This document shows positions 32,525-43,613 of a DNA stretch of 62,234 nt, piece by piece. The DNA is from Amycolatopsis acididurans (GTDB lineage: Bacteria > Actinomycetota > Actinomycetes > Mycobacteriales > Pseudonocardiaceae): contig NZ_JAAXLS010000039.1 in the NCBI RefSeq assembly GCF_012328925.1, positions 1 through 62,234 on the forward strand, read 5' to 3'. Each line of letters starts with the position of its first letter. Position 1 is the first letter of the stretch. The position numbers and the translations under genes were made by a program. The notes beneath the pieces are model-generated. The model did no database searches. It was given only the letters and a program-made list of their open reading frames with translations, and was not told the origin of the DNA.

Positions 32525-33913
32525 ATGAGTATCGCCGCCAGCCCCGAAACGACCCAGCGGGACATCGCCGCCCGGCTGGAACGACTGCCGATGTCGCGAT
32601 GGCAGGTCTCCATCCGCCTGATCATCGGCGTCGTCACCTTCTTCGAGGCGTTCGACCAGCTGCTGATCGCCTACACCCTGCCCGTCATCGGCCGCGAGTG
32701 GCACATGAGCGCCACCGCGAGCACGACCACGCTCACCATCGGTTCGATCGGCATGCTGATCGGCGCGCTCGCGTCCGGCTGGGCCGCCGACCGCATCGGC
32801 CGCGTCAAGGTGATCGCGTTGTGCGTGGCCGGCACCGCGTTGTGCAGCCTCGCGATGACACTGAGCACCGCGTTGCTGCCGTTCCTCATTCTCCGTTTCG
32901 TGCAGGGGCTCGCGATCGGCGGTGAGGTGCCCACCGCGGCCGCCTACATCGCGGAGATCAGCCGCGCCCGCCGCCGCGGTCGTTTCGTGCTGATGTACGA
33001 GATCGTGTTCCCGGCCGGGCTCGCGGTCGGTGCGCTGGTCGCCGCCTGGATCATCCCGCACTTCGGCTGGCGCCCCCTGTACGCGCTCGCCGCGGTGCCA
33101 GGCATCGCCGCAGTGCTGTTGCAGCTGCGCATCCCCGAATCGCCGCGGTGGCTCGCCGCACACGGCCACCCGGAGAAGGCCGAACGCTCGATGGCGCTGA
33201 TCGAACGACGCGTCGAAGCCTCGATCGGGCACCCGCTGCCCGCTCCCGCGGCGAACGCCGCACCGCCGGCCGCGGACGCCGTGCCCGCGAAGCGCAGCTC
33301 CCTGCGTGACCTGTTCGCCGGGCGCTACCGGCGCCGCACGCTCGTGGTGTGGACGATCTGGTTCGTCGGCTACCTCGCCAACTACGGCATCACCTCGTGG
33401 CTGCCGACGCTGTACAAGGGCTCGTTCCACCTCTCGATCGGCCAGGCGCTGTGGTACAGCACCGCCACGTCGGTCGCCGGTCTGGCCGGATGCCTGATCG
33501 CCGCGCTGGTCGTCGACAAGCTGGGCCGCCGCCTCGTGCTGGCCGCCGGTCTGGGCGGCACCACGGCGATGCTGGTCGTGCTCGGCGCGCTCGGCGCCGG
33601 GACCCCGGCGCAGCTGCTCGTCTGGTCGTCGCTCGCGGCGATGTTCAACTTCGCGGTGAACGTGAGCCTGTACCTGTACACGCCGGAGCTGTACCCGACC
33701 CGCAGCCGCGCGCTGGGCGTCAGCCTCGGCGGCGTGCTGAACCGGCTCGGCCTCATCCTCGGCCCGATCCTGGTCGGCGCGCTCTACGCGGGCGGCACCG
33801 GCCTCGGCACCGTGTTCCTGGTGCTCGGCGCGATCTGCTTCGCCGGGGCGCTGGTCGCCGGGTTCTTCGCCGAGGAGACCAAGGGCCGCACGCTCGAAGA
33901 GGTCTCGCCGTGA
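32525..33913 (+). CDS. MFS transporter, sugar/aromatic-acid type, 462 aa
   Basis: Twelve hydrophobic helices with MFS family motifs: 'FEAFDQLLIAYTLPVIGREW' in helix 1, 'GWAADRIGRVKVIAL' in loop 2-3, 'QGLAIGGEVPTAAAYIAEI', 'ESPRWLAAHG' after helix 6 and 'FAEETKGRTLEEV' at the C-terminus. These fit the metabolite:H+ symporter (AAHS/sugar porter) group that often imports aromatic acids, and suggest it imports the cluster substrate. The ATG at 32525 follows GAGGAGGG. Its stop overlaps the GTG of the next gene. Confidence 0.92.
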   Translation: MSIAASPETTQRDIAARLERLPMSRWQVSIRLIIGVVTFFEAFDQLLIAYTLPVIGREWHMSATASTTTLTIGSIGMLIGALASGWAADRIGRVKVIALCVAGTALCSLAMTLSTALLPFLILRFVQGLAIGGEVPTAAAYIAEISRARRRGRFVLMYEIVFPAGLAVGALVAAWIIPHFGWRPLYALAAVPGIAAVLLQLRIPESPRWLAAHGHPEKAERSMALIERRVEASIGHPLPAPAANAAPPAADAVPAKRSSLRDLFAGRYRRRTLVVWTIWFVGYLANYGITSWLPTLYKGSFHLSIGQALWYSTATSVAGLAGCLIAALVVDKLGRRLVLAAGLGGTTAMLVVLGALGAGTPAQLLVWSSLAAMFNFAVNVSLYLYTPELYPTRSRALGVSLGGVLNRLGLILGPILVGALYAGGTGLGTVFLVLGAICFAGALVAGFFAEETKGRTLEEVSP

Positions 33914-34815
33914 CGGACGCGCTGAGCGTGGTCCTGCTCGGCACGGCCGCCGGGCCGTACCCGGCGCCGGGCCGGCAGGGCTGCGCGAACGCGGTCGTCG
34001 TCGGCCGGCGCGTCTACCTGGTGGACGCGGGCTACGGGACGCTCGGCAAGTACGTCTCCGCCGGGCTGTCCCTGCGCGACCTGGCCGCGGTGTTCGTCAC
34101 GCACCTGCACTCCGATCACGTCGCCGAGCTGTTCACGCTGTTCCTGCTCGGCTGGGGCCCGGCCAACCAGGGCGTCGTCGACCCGGTGCGGGTCTACGGC
34201 CCCGGCCCGGATCCCACCGACCCGGGGCCGCCCGCCGCCGGGGCGGAGGCGCTGGTGGCGGGCAGCCTCGCCGCGTTCGGTCAGGACGTCGCGGTGCGGC
34301 AACGGACCAGTACCCGGCCGCCGCTGGCCGGGCTGATCCGGGCCGCCGACCTCGACGTGGCGCCCGGCGCGGAACTCGTCGTGCACGAGGACGACCGGGT
34401 GCGGGTGACCGCACGGGCCGTCCCGCATCCGCCGCTGCGGCTGGCGCTGGGCTACCGCTTCGAGACCGAGCACGGCGTGGTCGCCTTCTCCGGCGACACC
34501 GCGCGCAGCGACGCGGTCGGCGCGCTGGCCGCGGGTGCCGACCTGCTCGTGCACGAGGCGATGGAGCCGGATTTCTACCGCCGCATCGGGTATTCGCCGC
34601 AGTTGCTGGACTTCCTCGCCGCGTCGCACACGTCCCCGGCGGACGTCGGCCGGGTCGCCGACGCGGCCGGGGCCCGGCGGGTCGCGCTGTCACACCTCGG
34701 CCCGGCCGACCCGGCCCAGCTCGACGACGAGGGCTGGCTGCGGCGCGTCCGCCCGCACTACTCCGGCCCCGCTGTCGTGGGCCACGACCTCATCGACCTC
34801 GCGGTCGGTAGCTGA
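33910..34815 (+). CDS. MBL-fold metallo-hydrolase, RNase Z/arylsulfatase-like, 301 aa
   Basis: A metallo-beta-lactamase fold with the metal motif 'FVTHLHSDHVAELF' (HxHxDH, about residue 65), a later 'VAFSGDTARSDAV' (Asp ligand) and 'SHTSPADVGRVADAAGARRVALSHLGP' (His ligands). It resembles ribonuclease-Z-like small-molecule hydrolases rather than true RNase Z. In this operon it may open a lactone, ester or sulfate (inference). It starts with GTG overlapping the transporter stop codon, so it is translationally coupled. Confidence 0.88.
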   Translation: MTDALSVVLLGTAAGPYPAPGRQGCANAVVVGRRVYLVDAGYGTLGKYVSAGLSLRDLAAVFVTHLHSDHVAELFTLFLLGWGPANQGVVDPVRVYGPGPDPTDPGPPAAGAEALVAGSLAAFGQDVAVRQRTSTRPPLAGLIRAADLDVAPGAELVVHEDDRVRVTARAVPHPPLRLALGYRFETEHGVVAFSGDTARSDAVGALAAGADLLVHEAMEPDFYRRIGYSPQLLDFLAASHTSPADVGRVADAAGARRVALSHLGPADPAQLDDEGWLRRVRPHYSGPAVVGHDLIDLAVGS

Positions 34816-34827
34816 AGGAGCTTCGCT

Positions 34828-35943
34828 GTGCCCGAAATCGGGATCGTGGGCGGCGGGATCGGTGGTCTGGCCGCCGCTGCCGCTCTGCGGAAGGCCGGGT
34901 TCGACCCGGTGGTGTACGAGCAGGCGGCCGGGTTCGGACGCGTCGGCGCGGACATCAACCTCACGCCCAACGCCGTACGCGCGCTCGACGGCCTCGGCGT
35001 GGGCGAGGAGTTGCGGGAGACCGCGGCGCGGCCGAAGTACCGGATCAGCCGCACGTGGGACACCGGCGAGGAGACGTCCCGGCTGCCGATGGGCGACGAG
35101 GCCGAACGCCGCTACGGCTCGCCGCAGCTGACCATGCACCGCGCGGACCTGTTGGCGGCTTTGGAACGGGTGCTGCCCGACGGTGTGCTTCGCTTGGGGC
35201 ACAAGCTGGCCGGACTGTCCACAACGGACCGGATCCGCCTGGAGTTCGGTCCGGACCAAGCCGAGGCGGACGTCGTGGTCGGTGCCGACGGCATCCACTC
35301 GGCCGTGCGGACCGCCCTGTTCGGCGCGGAGCAGCCGGAGTTCACCGGCGTCGTCGCCTACCGCGCGGTGGTGCCCGCGGGTGCGGTGGACGTGCCGAAC
35401 CGGGACTGCTTCACCAAGTGGTGGGGCCCGGACCCGGACACGCAGCTGGTGACGTTCCCGCTCAACCGCGGCGCGGACGTGTTCGTCTTCGCCACGACGC
35501 GGCAGACCCAGTGGCGCCACGAGTCGTGGACGACGCCGGGCGAAGTGGCCGAACTCCGCGAGCTGTACCGCGGGTTCCACCCGGAGGCGCGGGCGCTGCT
35601 GGACGCGTGCGACTCGGTGCTCAAATCGGCCCTGTACGTGCGCGATCCGCTGCCGTCGTGGTCGTCCGGCTGTGCGACGCTGCTGGGCGACGCGTGCCAC
35701 CCGATGATGCCGTTCATGGCACAGGGTGCGGGCATGGCGATCGAGGACGGCGTGGTGCTGGCCCGCGCGCTGGCCGAGTACCCGGACGCGGAGCCGGCGC
35801 TGAAGGCGTACCAGGCGGCGCGCCTGGACCGGACACGGGAAGTGCAGCTGGGCTCGCGCGGCAACAACTGGCTGAAGCAGGGCACCGGCTCGGCGGCCGC
35901 GGACGCGATCTACGGCTACGACGCCTGGCGCGCTCCCGTGTGA
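34828..35943 (+). CDS. FAD-dependent aromatic monooxygenase (salicylate-hydroxylase-like), 371 aa
   Basis: A group A flavoprotein hydroxylase. The FAD motif is 'IGIVGGGIGGLAAAAALRKAGFDPVVYEQA', the DG motif is 'VVVGADGIHSAVR', and the second flavin motif is 'LLGDACHPMMPFMAQGAGMAIEDG'. The profile is closest to salicylate / 6-hydroxynicotinate / 3-hydroxybenzoate-type hydroxylases. It is the last gene of the catabolic operon. Together with the Rieske oxygenase it gives the cluster two ring-hydroxylating steps, which could generate the catechol cleaved by the VOC dioxygenase. GTG start at 34828 after GAAGGAG. Confidence 0.92.
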   Translation: MPEIGIVGGGIGGLAAAAALRKAGFDPVVYEQAAGFGRVGADINLTPNAVRALDGLGVGEELRETAARPKYRISRTWDTGEETSRLPMGDEAERRYGSPQLTMHRADLLAALERVLPDGVLRLGHKLAGLSTTDRIRLEFGPDQAEADVVVGADGIHSAVRTALFGAEQPEFTGVVAYRAVVPAGAVDVPNRDCFTKWWGPDPDTQLVTFPLNRGADVFVFATTRQTQWRHESWTTPGEVAELRELYRGFHPEARALLDACDSVLKSALYVRDPLPSWSSGCATLLGDACHPMMPFMAQGAGMAIEDGVVLARALAEYPDAEPALKAYQAARLDRTREVQLGSRGNNWLKQGTGSAAADAIYGYDAWRAPV

Positions 35944-35985
35944 GCCCGGGTGGGCCTCGGCCGCGGCGGCGGCCGAGGCCGATCC

Positions 35986-36456
35986 TCATTGGACGGATTC
36001 CGCGAACCGGGCCAGCTGGCCCAGGACGGTGCCCCAGCCCTCGGTGAAGCCCAGTTCGAGGTGGCGGTCCTTCGCGGCGCGATCGCCGTGCCGCACCAGA
36101 ATCCGGTAATCGGTGCCCTCGGCGTGATCGTCGAGCGTGATTTCCGCGGTCAGCGTGACCGGTTCCGGAGCTGCGGGGCGCCAGTCGCTGGTGATGGCGT
36201 TGGTGAAGACGATGCGCTCGAATTCGTCGGCCACCAGGAAACACGCGTTCAGGTGTGGCACGAACGTCTCGCCGTCCTCGCTCATCCGCGTCACGAAACC
36301 GCCGCCGGGGCGGACTTCCAGTCTGTCCACGCGGCACAGCGCCGGGGCGGGCAGCCACCACTGCGCCAGATTGTCCGGGTCGGTCCACGCATTCCAGACC
36401 GTCTTGCGGGGTGCGCGGATGATTCGTTCGATGGAAAGGTCGAGGTCCGGCTTCAT
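35986..36456 (-). CDS. SRPBCC/AHSA1 domain protein, 156 aa
   Basis: A START-like small-molecule binding fold of the AHSA1 (activator of Hsp90 ATPase homologue 1-like) type: 'ERIIRAPRKTVWNAWTDPDNLAQWW' at the N-terminus and 'ELGFTEGWGTVLGQLARFAESV' at the C-terminus. It starts at 36456, its ATG overlapping the stop codon of the ArsR regulator. This ArsR-AHSA1 pairing is very common in actinomycetes, and the ligand is unknown. Confidence 0.9.
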   Translation of the reverse strand: MKPDLDLSIERIIRAPRKTVWNAWTDPDNLAQWWLPAPALCRVDRLEVRPGGGFVTRMSEDGETFVPHLNACFLVADEFERIVFTNAITSDWRPAAPEPVTLTAEITLDDHAEGTDYRILVRHGDRAAKDRHLELGFTEGWGTVLGQLARFAESVQ

Positions 36457-36788
36457 TGCTGCTCCTTGGAATCGGTGACGAATTGTTCGAGGCGATCGGT
36501 GCGCTCCGTCCAGACCCGCTGCTGCTCGGCCAGCCAGTCGTCGACGGCCGCGAGCCGTTCCCGGTTGAGCACGCAGGTGCGCACGCGGCCGGACTTCGCC
36601 GTGCGGATGATCCCGTTCGACTCGAGCATCCGCACGTGCTTCATGAACGAGGGCAGGGTCATCGTGGCCTCGCCGGCCAGTTCGCCGACACTCGCCGGTC
36701 CGCGCCCGAGCCGCTGGATCACGGCCCTTCGGGTCGGGTCCGAGAGGGCGAGGAAGAGCCCGTCGAGTTCCGCCAAACACTGTGCCAT
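36453..36788 (-). CDS. ArsR family transcriptional regulator, 111 aa
   Basis: A winged helix of the ArsR type: 'FLALSDPTRRAVIQRLGRGPASVGELAGEATMTLPSFMKHVRMLESNGIIRTAKSGRVRTCVLN'. No metal-binding cysteine motif is visible, so it belongs to the non-metal subgroup usually found with AHSA1 proteins. A 7-bp inverted repeat just upstream (36812-36835) is a likely operator. It is translationally coupled to the AHSA1 gene by ATGA. Confidence 0.92.
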   Translation of the reverse strand: MAQCLAELDGLFLALSDPTRRAVIQRLGRGPASVGELAGEATMTLPSFMKHVRMLESNGIIRTAKSGRVRTCVLNRERLAAVDDWLAEQQRVWTERTDRLEQFVTDSKEQQ

Positions 36789-36811
36789 GCGGCTAAGTAT
36801 TCAGGAGGGCG

Positions 36812-36835
36812 ACACTTAGCGCAAGGGTTAAGTGT
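36812..36835. promoter_or_regulatory. Inverted repeat upstream of ArsR gene
   Basis: ACACTTA (36812-36818) and TAAGTGT (36829-36835) are exact reverse complements spaced by 10 bases. It lies 24 bp upstream of the ArsR start, a usual position for an autoregulatory ArsR operator. A further CTAAGT lies at about 36793. Confidence 0.55.
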
Positions 36836-36969
36836 TCTCGATCGCCGGGCTCGTGGCCGGTTTGTTACGCAACGTGGTAATGCTGGACGCCGGTCAGCGT
36901 TGACTGCGATGCTCTTAACGCGTGTGGCCGATTGGCCGATGACTACGCGAAGCCGGAAGAAGGTGCCAG

Positions 36970-37176
36970 ATGGCCCGTGCAAGCCGTGCAAGAAGCGCTG
37001 AGGAAGCTCCGACCGGGTGGCTCGCGGGTGTGCGCGCGGAGGAAAAGGTCCAGCGTGACGCCCAGGAAAGCAAGGCGGCGCGCACCGTCGCCGGGCACTC
37101 GGTCAACGCCGCCGAGTGCGCCGAACTGCTCGAAATGCTCGGCCTCGAGCCAGGACAGGGCAAGGTCCGGGTCTAG
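36970..37176 (+). CDS. Small hypothetical protein, 68 aa
   Basis: I do not recognise a named family. The protein is highly charged and helical ('GWLAGVRAEEKVQRDAQESKAARTVAGHSVNAAECAELLEMLGLEPGQGKVRV'), with no membrane segment. Start ATG at 36970 has GAAGAAGG about 6-7 bases upstream, and the codon use is that of a real gene. It converges on the IclR gene, with stop codons overlapping by 4 bp. Confidence 0.65.
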   Translation: MARASRARSAEEAPTGWLAGVRAEEKVQRDAQESKAARTVAGHSVNAAECAELLEMLGLEPGQGKVRV

Positions 37177-37961
37177 CTCCGGCGACCGCCGATCCGGGCG
37201 GTCAGCTCGTCCGCCGCGCGCCGGACGCGCCCGGCGAGACCGGGCCAGGTTTGCTCGCACGGCGTCCGTTCGCCCGCGCAGTGGTGCCGCAGTGTCACGC
37301 TGACCGACGCGAGTGGACGGCCGCCGTGGTCGAACACCGGATACGCCACCGACGCGAATCCCGCGGTCACGTGGCCGTCCTCCACGGCCCAGCCCCGCCG
37401 CCGCTCCACCGCGAGCGCCCGCCGCAGCTCCGCGAGGCTTTTCGGCCCCCGCTCGGTCCGCAGCACGAACGAAGCGGTACTCGGGAACAGCGCCCGCACG
37501 TGCGCGGCGGGCAGCTGGGCCAGCATCGCGCGCCCCGAAGCCGTCAAATGCGCCGGTAACCGCACGCCCACCTCGGTCACCAGCGTCTCGGGTCGCGCCG
37601 GACGCTCCTTGACGAGGTACACCAGCTCGTTGCCGTGCAACACGCCCAGCTGCGCGGTGTGCCCCACCTCGTCCGCCAGCGCGCGCAGCAGCGGCGCCGC
37701 CAGCCGTTCCAGCGGATCGTGCCGCAGGTACGCCGAGCCCAGCTCGAACGCGGCGATCCCGAGGCCGTAGCGGCGCTCCGCGGGCAGATGCGCGACGAAA
37801 CCGGCCGCTTCCAGCTCCGCGAGCAGGTGGTACGTGGTCGAACGTGGCAGCTCCAGCTCACGGGCGATCGTCGCCGCCGAGACCGGGGCGGCGTGCGTGG
37901 CGAGCACGTGCAGGACCGCGAGGCCGCGCCGCAACGCCGGTACATCGCTGCTTTCGCCCAT
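37173..37961 (-). CDS. IclR family regulator of the histidine utilisation cluster, 262 aa
   Basis: The N-terminal winged helix is 'VPALRRGLAVLHVLATHAAPVSAATIARELELPRSTTYHLLAELEAAGFV' and the C-terminal effector domain is 'LAAPLLRALADEVGHTAQLGVLHGNELVYLVKE'. It is divergent from hutH with a 72-bp gap. A perfect palindrome, TGTCTGG-GATA-CCAGACA, lies directly upstream of its start codon, so it probably represses both itself and the hut genes until histidine or urocanate is present (inference). The start at 37961 is chosen over longer readings because it opens the HTH domain. Confidence 0.9.
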   Translation of the reverse strand: MGESSDVPALRRGLAVLHVLATHAAPVSAATIARELELPRSTTYHLLAELEAAGFVAHLPAERRYGLGIAAFELGSAYLRHDPLERLAAPLLRALADEVGHTAQLGVLHGNELVYLVKERPARPETLVTEVGVRLPAHLTASGRAMLAQLPAAHVRALFPSTASFVLRTERGPKSLAELRRALAVERRRGWAVEDGHVTAGFASVAYPVFDHGGRPLASVSVTLRHHCAGERTPCEQTWPGLAGRVRRAADELTARIGGRRS

Positions 37962-37962
37962 A

Positions 37963-37980
37963 TGTCTGGGATACCAGACA
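37963..37980. promoter_or_regulatory. Palindromic operator between IclR gene and hutH
   Basis: TGTCTGG (37963-37969) and CCAGACA (37974-37980) are perfect inverted repeats around GATA. The element abuts the IclR start codon and lies 54 bp before hutH, an ideal place for control of both divergent genes. Confidence 0.65.
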
Positions 37981-38033
37981 CAACCGTCCGGTGGGTGATC
38001 GTGCGCGCGGTCGCGCGGAGGTGCAATAGGCTG

Positions 38034-39538
38034 ATGGTGCCAACAGTGCGGCTGACCTCGGAACCGGTCAGCCGGGAAGACGTGGTCGCGGTCGCGCGCG
38101 GGGGCGCGCACGTGGTGCTCGACGAGGCCGTGCTCAAGAACCTGGCCACGACGCGCCAGCACATCGACGCGCTCGCCGACGCTCCCGATCCCGCATACGG
38201 AATCTCGACCGGGTTCGGTGCGCTCGCGGTCCGGCACATCCCGGAGGACCGCCGCATCGCGCTGCAGCGGTCACTGATCCGCTCGCACGCGGCCGGTGCG
38301 GGACCGGCGGTCGAGGCCGAGGTCGTCAGGGCCCTGATGTTCCTGCGGCTACGCACACTCGCGACCGGCCGCACCGGTATCCGGCCCGACACGGCGAAAG
38401 CGCTTACCGAAATGCTGAACGCGGGCGTGATCCCGGTGGTGCACGAGTTCGGTTCTCTCGGTTGCTCCGGAGATCTCGCCCCGCTGGCCGCGGTCGCGCT
38501 CGCGCTGATGGGCGAGGGTGAAGTGTTCGATGTGGACGGTCAGCGCAAGCCGGCCGCCGACACCGGGCTGACGTCGGTCACCCTCGCCGAGAAGGAGGGT
38601 CTCGCGCTCACCAACGGCACCGACGGGATGCTCGGCATGCTGGTGCTGGCCTTGGCCGACCTGCACCGGTTGCTGGACGCCGCCGATCTGACCGCCGCGA
38701 TGAGCGTGGAAGCCCTGCTGGGCACCGATCGCGCGTTCGCCGCCGACCTGCAGGCCCTGCGCCCGCATCCCGGGCAGGCGCTGTCCGCACGGCACATGCG
38801 CGTTGCGCTGGCGGGGTCCGGGATCGTGGCCAGTCACCGCGACTGCGACCGCGTGCAGGACGCGTACTCGCTGCGCTGCGCGCCGCAGGTGCACGGTGCC
38901 GCGCGGGACACCGTGAGTCACGGCGAACTGGTCGCCGACCGCGAGCTCGCGGCCGCCATCGACAATCCGGTCGTGCTGGCCGACGGGCGGGTCGAGTCCA
39001 ACGGCAACTTCCACGGCGCACCGATCGCCTACGTGCTCGACTTTCTCGCCATCCCGGTCGCCGATGTCGCGAGCATCGCCGAACGCCGCACCGACCGGAT
39101 GCTCGACGTGGCGCGCTCGAACGGGCTGCCCGCGTTCGTCGCCGACGACCCCGGCGTCGACTCGGGGTACATGATCGCCCAGTACACGCAGGCGGCGGTG
39201 GTCAGCGAACTGAAGCGGCTCGCCGTGCCCGCGTCCGTGGATTCGATTCCCAGCAGTGCCATGCAGGAAGACCACGTGTCGATGGGCTGGTCGGCCGCGC
39301 GCAAGCTGCGTCGCGCGGTCGACGGCCTGACCACGGTGCTCGCGATCGAGTTGCTGACCGCCGCGCGGGCGCTCGATCTGCGTGCCCCCTTGCGGCCCGC
39401 ACCGGTGACCGGCGCCGCGCGGGACATCGTGCGCGAGCGGGTCGCCGGGCCCGGGCCGGACCGGCACGTGGCGCCGGACATCGCCGCGGCGGAGGAGCTT
39501 GTCAGGTCAGGAGCGATTCTCACGGCATGGGAGGCATG

Positions 39539-39539
<1 letters not shown>
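38034..39539 (+). CDS. hutH: Histidine ammonia-lyase
   Basis: First enzyme of histidine degradation: L-histidine to trans-urocanate and ammonia. The autocatalytic MIO cofactor site reads 'FGSLGCSGDLAPLAAVALALMGEG' (CSG rather than ASG). I recall Cys at this position in Streptomyces HutH enzymes. Other family segments are 'YGISTGFGALA', 'ALTNGTDGMLGML', 'QDAYSLRCAPQVHGAARD', 'IDNPVVLADGRVESNGNFHGAP' and 'EDHVSMGWSAARKLRRAVD'. It has 501 residues. It is the first gene of hutH-hutU-M20 hydrolase-hutF-hutI, with start-stop overlaps throughout. Confidence 0.96.
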
Positions 39540-41166
<1,627 letters not shown>

Positions 41167-41170
<4 letters not shown>

Positions 41171-42327
41171 ACGCCGTCTCGTTGCTGGCCGAGATCGGTG
41201 ACGTGGGGCGGGATCGGTGGCGCGGTGGGTACTCGCGCCATGTCTTCGAGCCCGCCGAGACCGAGTTGCGCGAGTGGTTCACCGAGCAGGCGCGGCGGCG
41301 CGGGCTCGACGTCGAGACCGATCGCAACGGAAACCTGTGGGCGTGGTCGGGCATGCCGGGACCGGGTGCGGTGGTGACCGGCAGCCACCTCGATTCGGTG
41401 CCCGGCGGCGGCGCGTTCGACGGGCCGCTCGGTGTGGTGAGCGCGCTCGAAGCCATCCACGCGGTGCGCGGTCCGGCCGCCGTGGTGGTGTTCGCCGAAG
41501 AGGAAGGCGGGCGTTTCGGCGTGCCGTGCCTCGGGTCGCGGCTGCTCACCGGCTCGATCGACGCCGAGCGCGCGGTCGCGCTCAAGGACCCGGCCGGCAT
41601 GTCCGTGGCCGAAGCGGCACGAAGCGCCGGGCTCGATCCGGCGCGGTTCGGGCGTGACGACGAGGCGTTGTCGCGGATCGGCACGTTCGTGGAACTGCAC
41701 GTCGAACAGGGACGCGGGCTGGTCGGTCTCGGCAGCCCGGTGGCCGTCGGGAGCACCGTCATCGCGCACGGCCGATGGCGGTTTTCTTTCTCCGGACAGG
41801 GAAATCACGCGGGTACGACGTCGATGGCCGACCGCCGCGACCCCATGCTGCCCGCCGCCGAGGTGGTCTCCGCGGCCCGGCGGGTGGCCTGCCGGGCCGA
41901 GGGTGCACGTGCCACCGTGGGCAGGCTGGTTCCGCGCCCGGGCGGAACCAACGTCATCGCGTCCACTGTGGACCTGTGGCTCGATGCCCGCGGTGGTGTG
42001 CCGGTGGACGAGATCGTCGCCGTGGCAAGGGAAGCCGCGGCGGCGGAGGGATGTGCGGTGACGGTCGTCGAGGAGTCCGCCAGCGGCGAGGTCACCTTCG
42101 ACGCCGGGTTGCGGCGAGCCCTGCGGTCGGTGCTCGGTGACGTGCCGGAATTGCCCACCGGCGCCGGGCACGACGCCGCGATCCTCGCCCCGCACGTTCC
42201 GGTGGCGATGCTGTACGTGCGCAATCCCACCGGGATCAGCCACGCACCCGAGGAGTTCGCGGAAGACGCCGACGTGGAGTACGGCGCGCGAGCGCTGGCC
42301 GCCGTGCTCCGGGACTTGTCGACATGA
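41167..42327 (+). CDS. M20 amidohydrolase (allantoate/carbamoylase-like) within the hut operon, 386 aa
   Basis: A two-zinc M20 peptidase-family enzyme of the hydantoinase/carbamoylase subgroup: 'VVTGSHLDSVPGGGAFDGPLGVVSALEA' (His and Asp metal ligands), 'VVVFAEEEGGRFGVPCLGSRLLTG' (catalytic Glu pair) and 'FVELHVEQGRGL', with 'TGAGHDAAILA' and 'GISHAPEEFAED' near the end. It lies between hutU and hutF where no HutG (N-formylglutamate deformylase) gene is present. It probably hydrolyses N-formyl-L-glutamate, or formiminoglutamate-derived amides, as a functional replacement for HutG. That role is inferred from context. Confidence 0.85.
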
Positions 42328-43613
42328 CGACCTTGTGGTGCGAACGGGCGTGGCTGCCTGACGGGGTGGCCGCGGCGGTCCGGATCGAGGCCGACCGCGG
42401 CACGATCACATCGGTCACCAAAGGCGCGCCACGGGCCGGGACAGTCCTCAACGGACTCGTGGTGCCCGGGTTCGCCAACTGTCATTCGCACGCGTTCCAC
42501 CGTGCGCTGCGCGGCCGCACACACCGCGACCGCGGCACCTTCTGGACCTGGCGCGAGCGCATGTACGCGCTGTCCGAACGACTCGACCCGGACTCCTACC
42601 GGCGGCTGGCGCGCGGCGTTTTCGCGGAGATGGTGCTCGCCGGGTACACGAGCGTGGGCGAGTTCCACTACCTGCACCACGCACCGGGCGGCCGGCCCTA
42701 CGCCGATCCCAACGCCATGGGCCACGCACTCGCCGCCGCGGCCGCCGACGCCGGAATCCGGCTGACGCTGCTCGACACGTGTTACGTCACGGCCGGTTCC
42801 CAGCCGCAGCGGCGCTTCTCCGACGGCAACGCCGACGCCTGGGCGGCCCGCGTCGATTCCTTCGCACCGCACGGAGAACACGTCCGGCTCGGCGCGGCCG
42901 TGCACTCCGTGCGCGCCGTGCCGCGCACCCAGTTGCCCGTGGTCGCGCAGTGGGCGGGGGAGCGGCCGCTGCACGTTCACCTGTCCGAACAGCGTGCCGA
43001 GAACACCGAATGCCTCAAGCGGTACGGGCGGACGCCGGCGACCTTGCTCGCCGAGGGCGGCGTGCTCGGCGAGCACTCGGTCGCGGTCCACGCCACCCAT
43101 CTGACCCGCGACGACACGGGCCTGCTCGCCCGCATGGGCACCAGGGTGTGCTTCTGCCCGACGACCGAACGGGATCTCGGCGACGGCATCGGCCCGGCTC
43201 GCGCACTCGCCGGCGCGGGCGCCGGATTGTGCCTCGGCAGCGACAGTCACGCGGTGATCGATCCGCTGGAGGAGGCGCGGGCGCTGGAGCTGGACGACCG
43301 GCTCGCCGCCGAGGCCCGCGGCCGGTTCACGCCCGCCGGACTGCTGGCCGCGGCGACCGATCACGACGCGATCGGCTGGGGCGAGGCCGGTGCGCTGGCG
43401 CCCGGCGCCGCGGCCGACCTGGTCGTCATCGGCCTCGGCTCGATCCGCACGGCCGGCGTCGAGCCCGAGGGAGTGCTGTTCGCGGCCACGGCGGCCGACG
43501 TCACCGACGTGCTCGTCGGCGGCCGCTGGGTCGTGCGCGACCGGACCCACCAGCTTCTCGAACAGCCGGAATCCCTGCTGGCGAAGGAGATCGAGGCACT
43601 GTGGCAATCCTGA
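42324..43613 (+). CDS. hutF: Formimidoylglutamate deiminase
   Basis: Hydrolyses N-formimidoyl-L-glutamate to N-formyl-L-glutamate and ammonia. The amidohydrolase barrel carries the N-terminal metal motif 'PGFANCHSHAFHRALRG' (HxH, about residue 55), 'VHLSEQRAENTEC' (His), 'VAVHATHLTRDDTGLLARMG' and 'GLCLGSDSHAVIDPLEEARALE' (metal Asp). The length (429) fits HutF. The gene overlaps both neighbours. Its presence shows that this strain uses the deiminase-formylglutamate route rather than formiminoglutamase. Confidence 0.94.
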   Translation: MTTLWCERAWLPDGVAAAVRIEADRGTITSVTKGAPRAGTVLNGLVVPGFANCHSHAFHRALRGRTHRDRGTFWTWRERMYALSERLDPDSYRRLARGVFAEMVLAGYTSVGEFHYLHHAPGGRPYADPNAMGHALAAAAADAGIRLTLLDTCYVTAGSQPQRRFSDGNADAWAARVDSFAPHGEHVRLGAAVHSVRAVPRTQLPVVAQWAGERPLHVHLSEQRAENTECLKRYGRTPATLLAEGGVLGEHSVAVHATHLTRDDTGLLARMGTRVCFCPTTERDLGDGIGPARALAGAGAGLCLGSDSHAVIDPLEEARALELDDRLAAEARGRFTPAGLLAAATDHDAIGWGEAGALAPGAAADLVVIGLGSIRTAGVEPEGVLFAATAADVTDVLVGGRWVVRDRTHQLLEQPESLLAKEIEALWQS

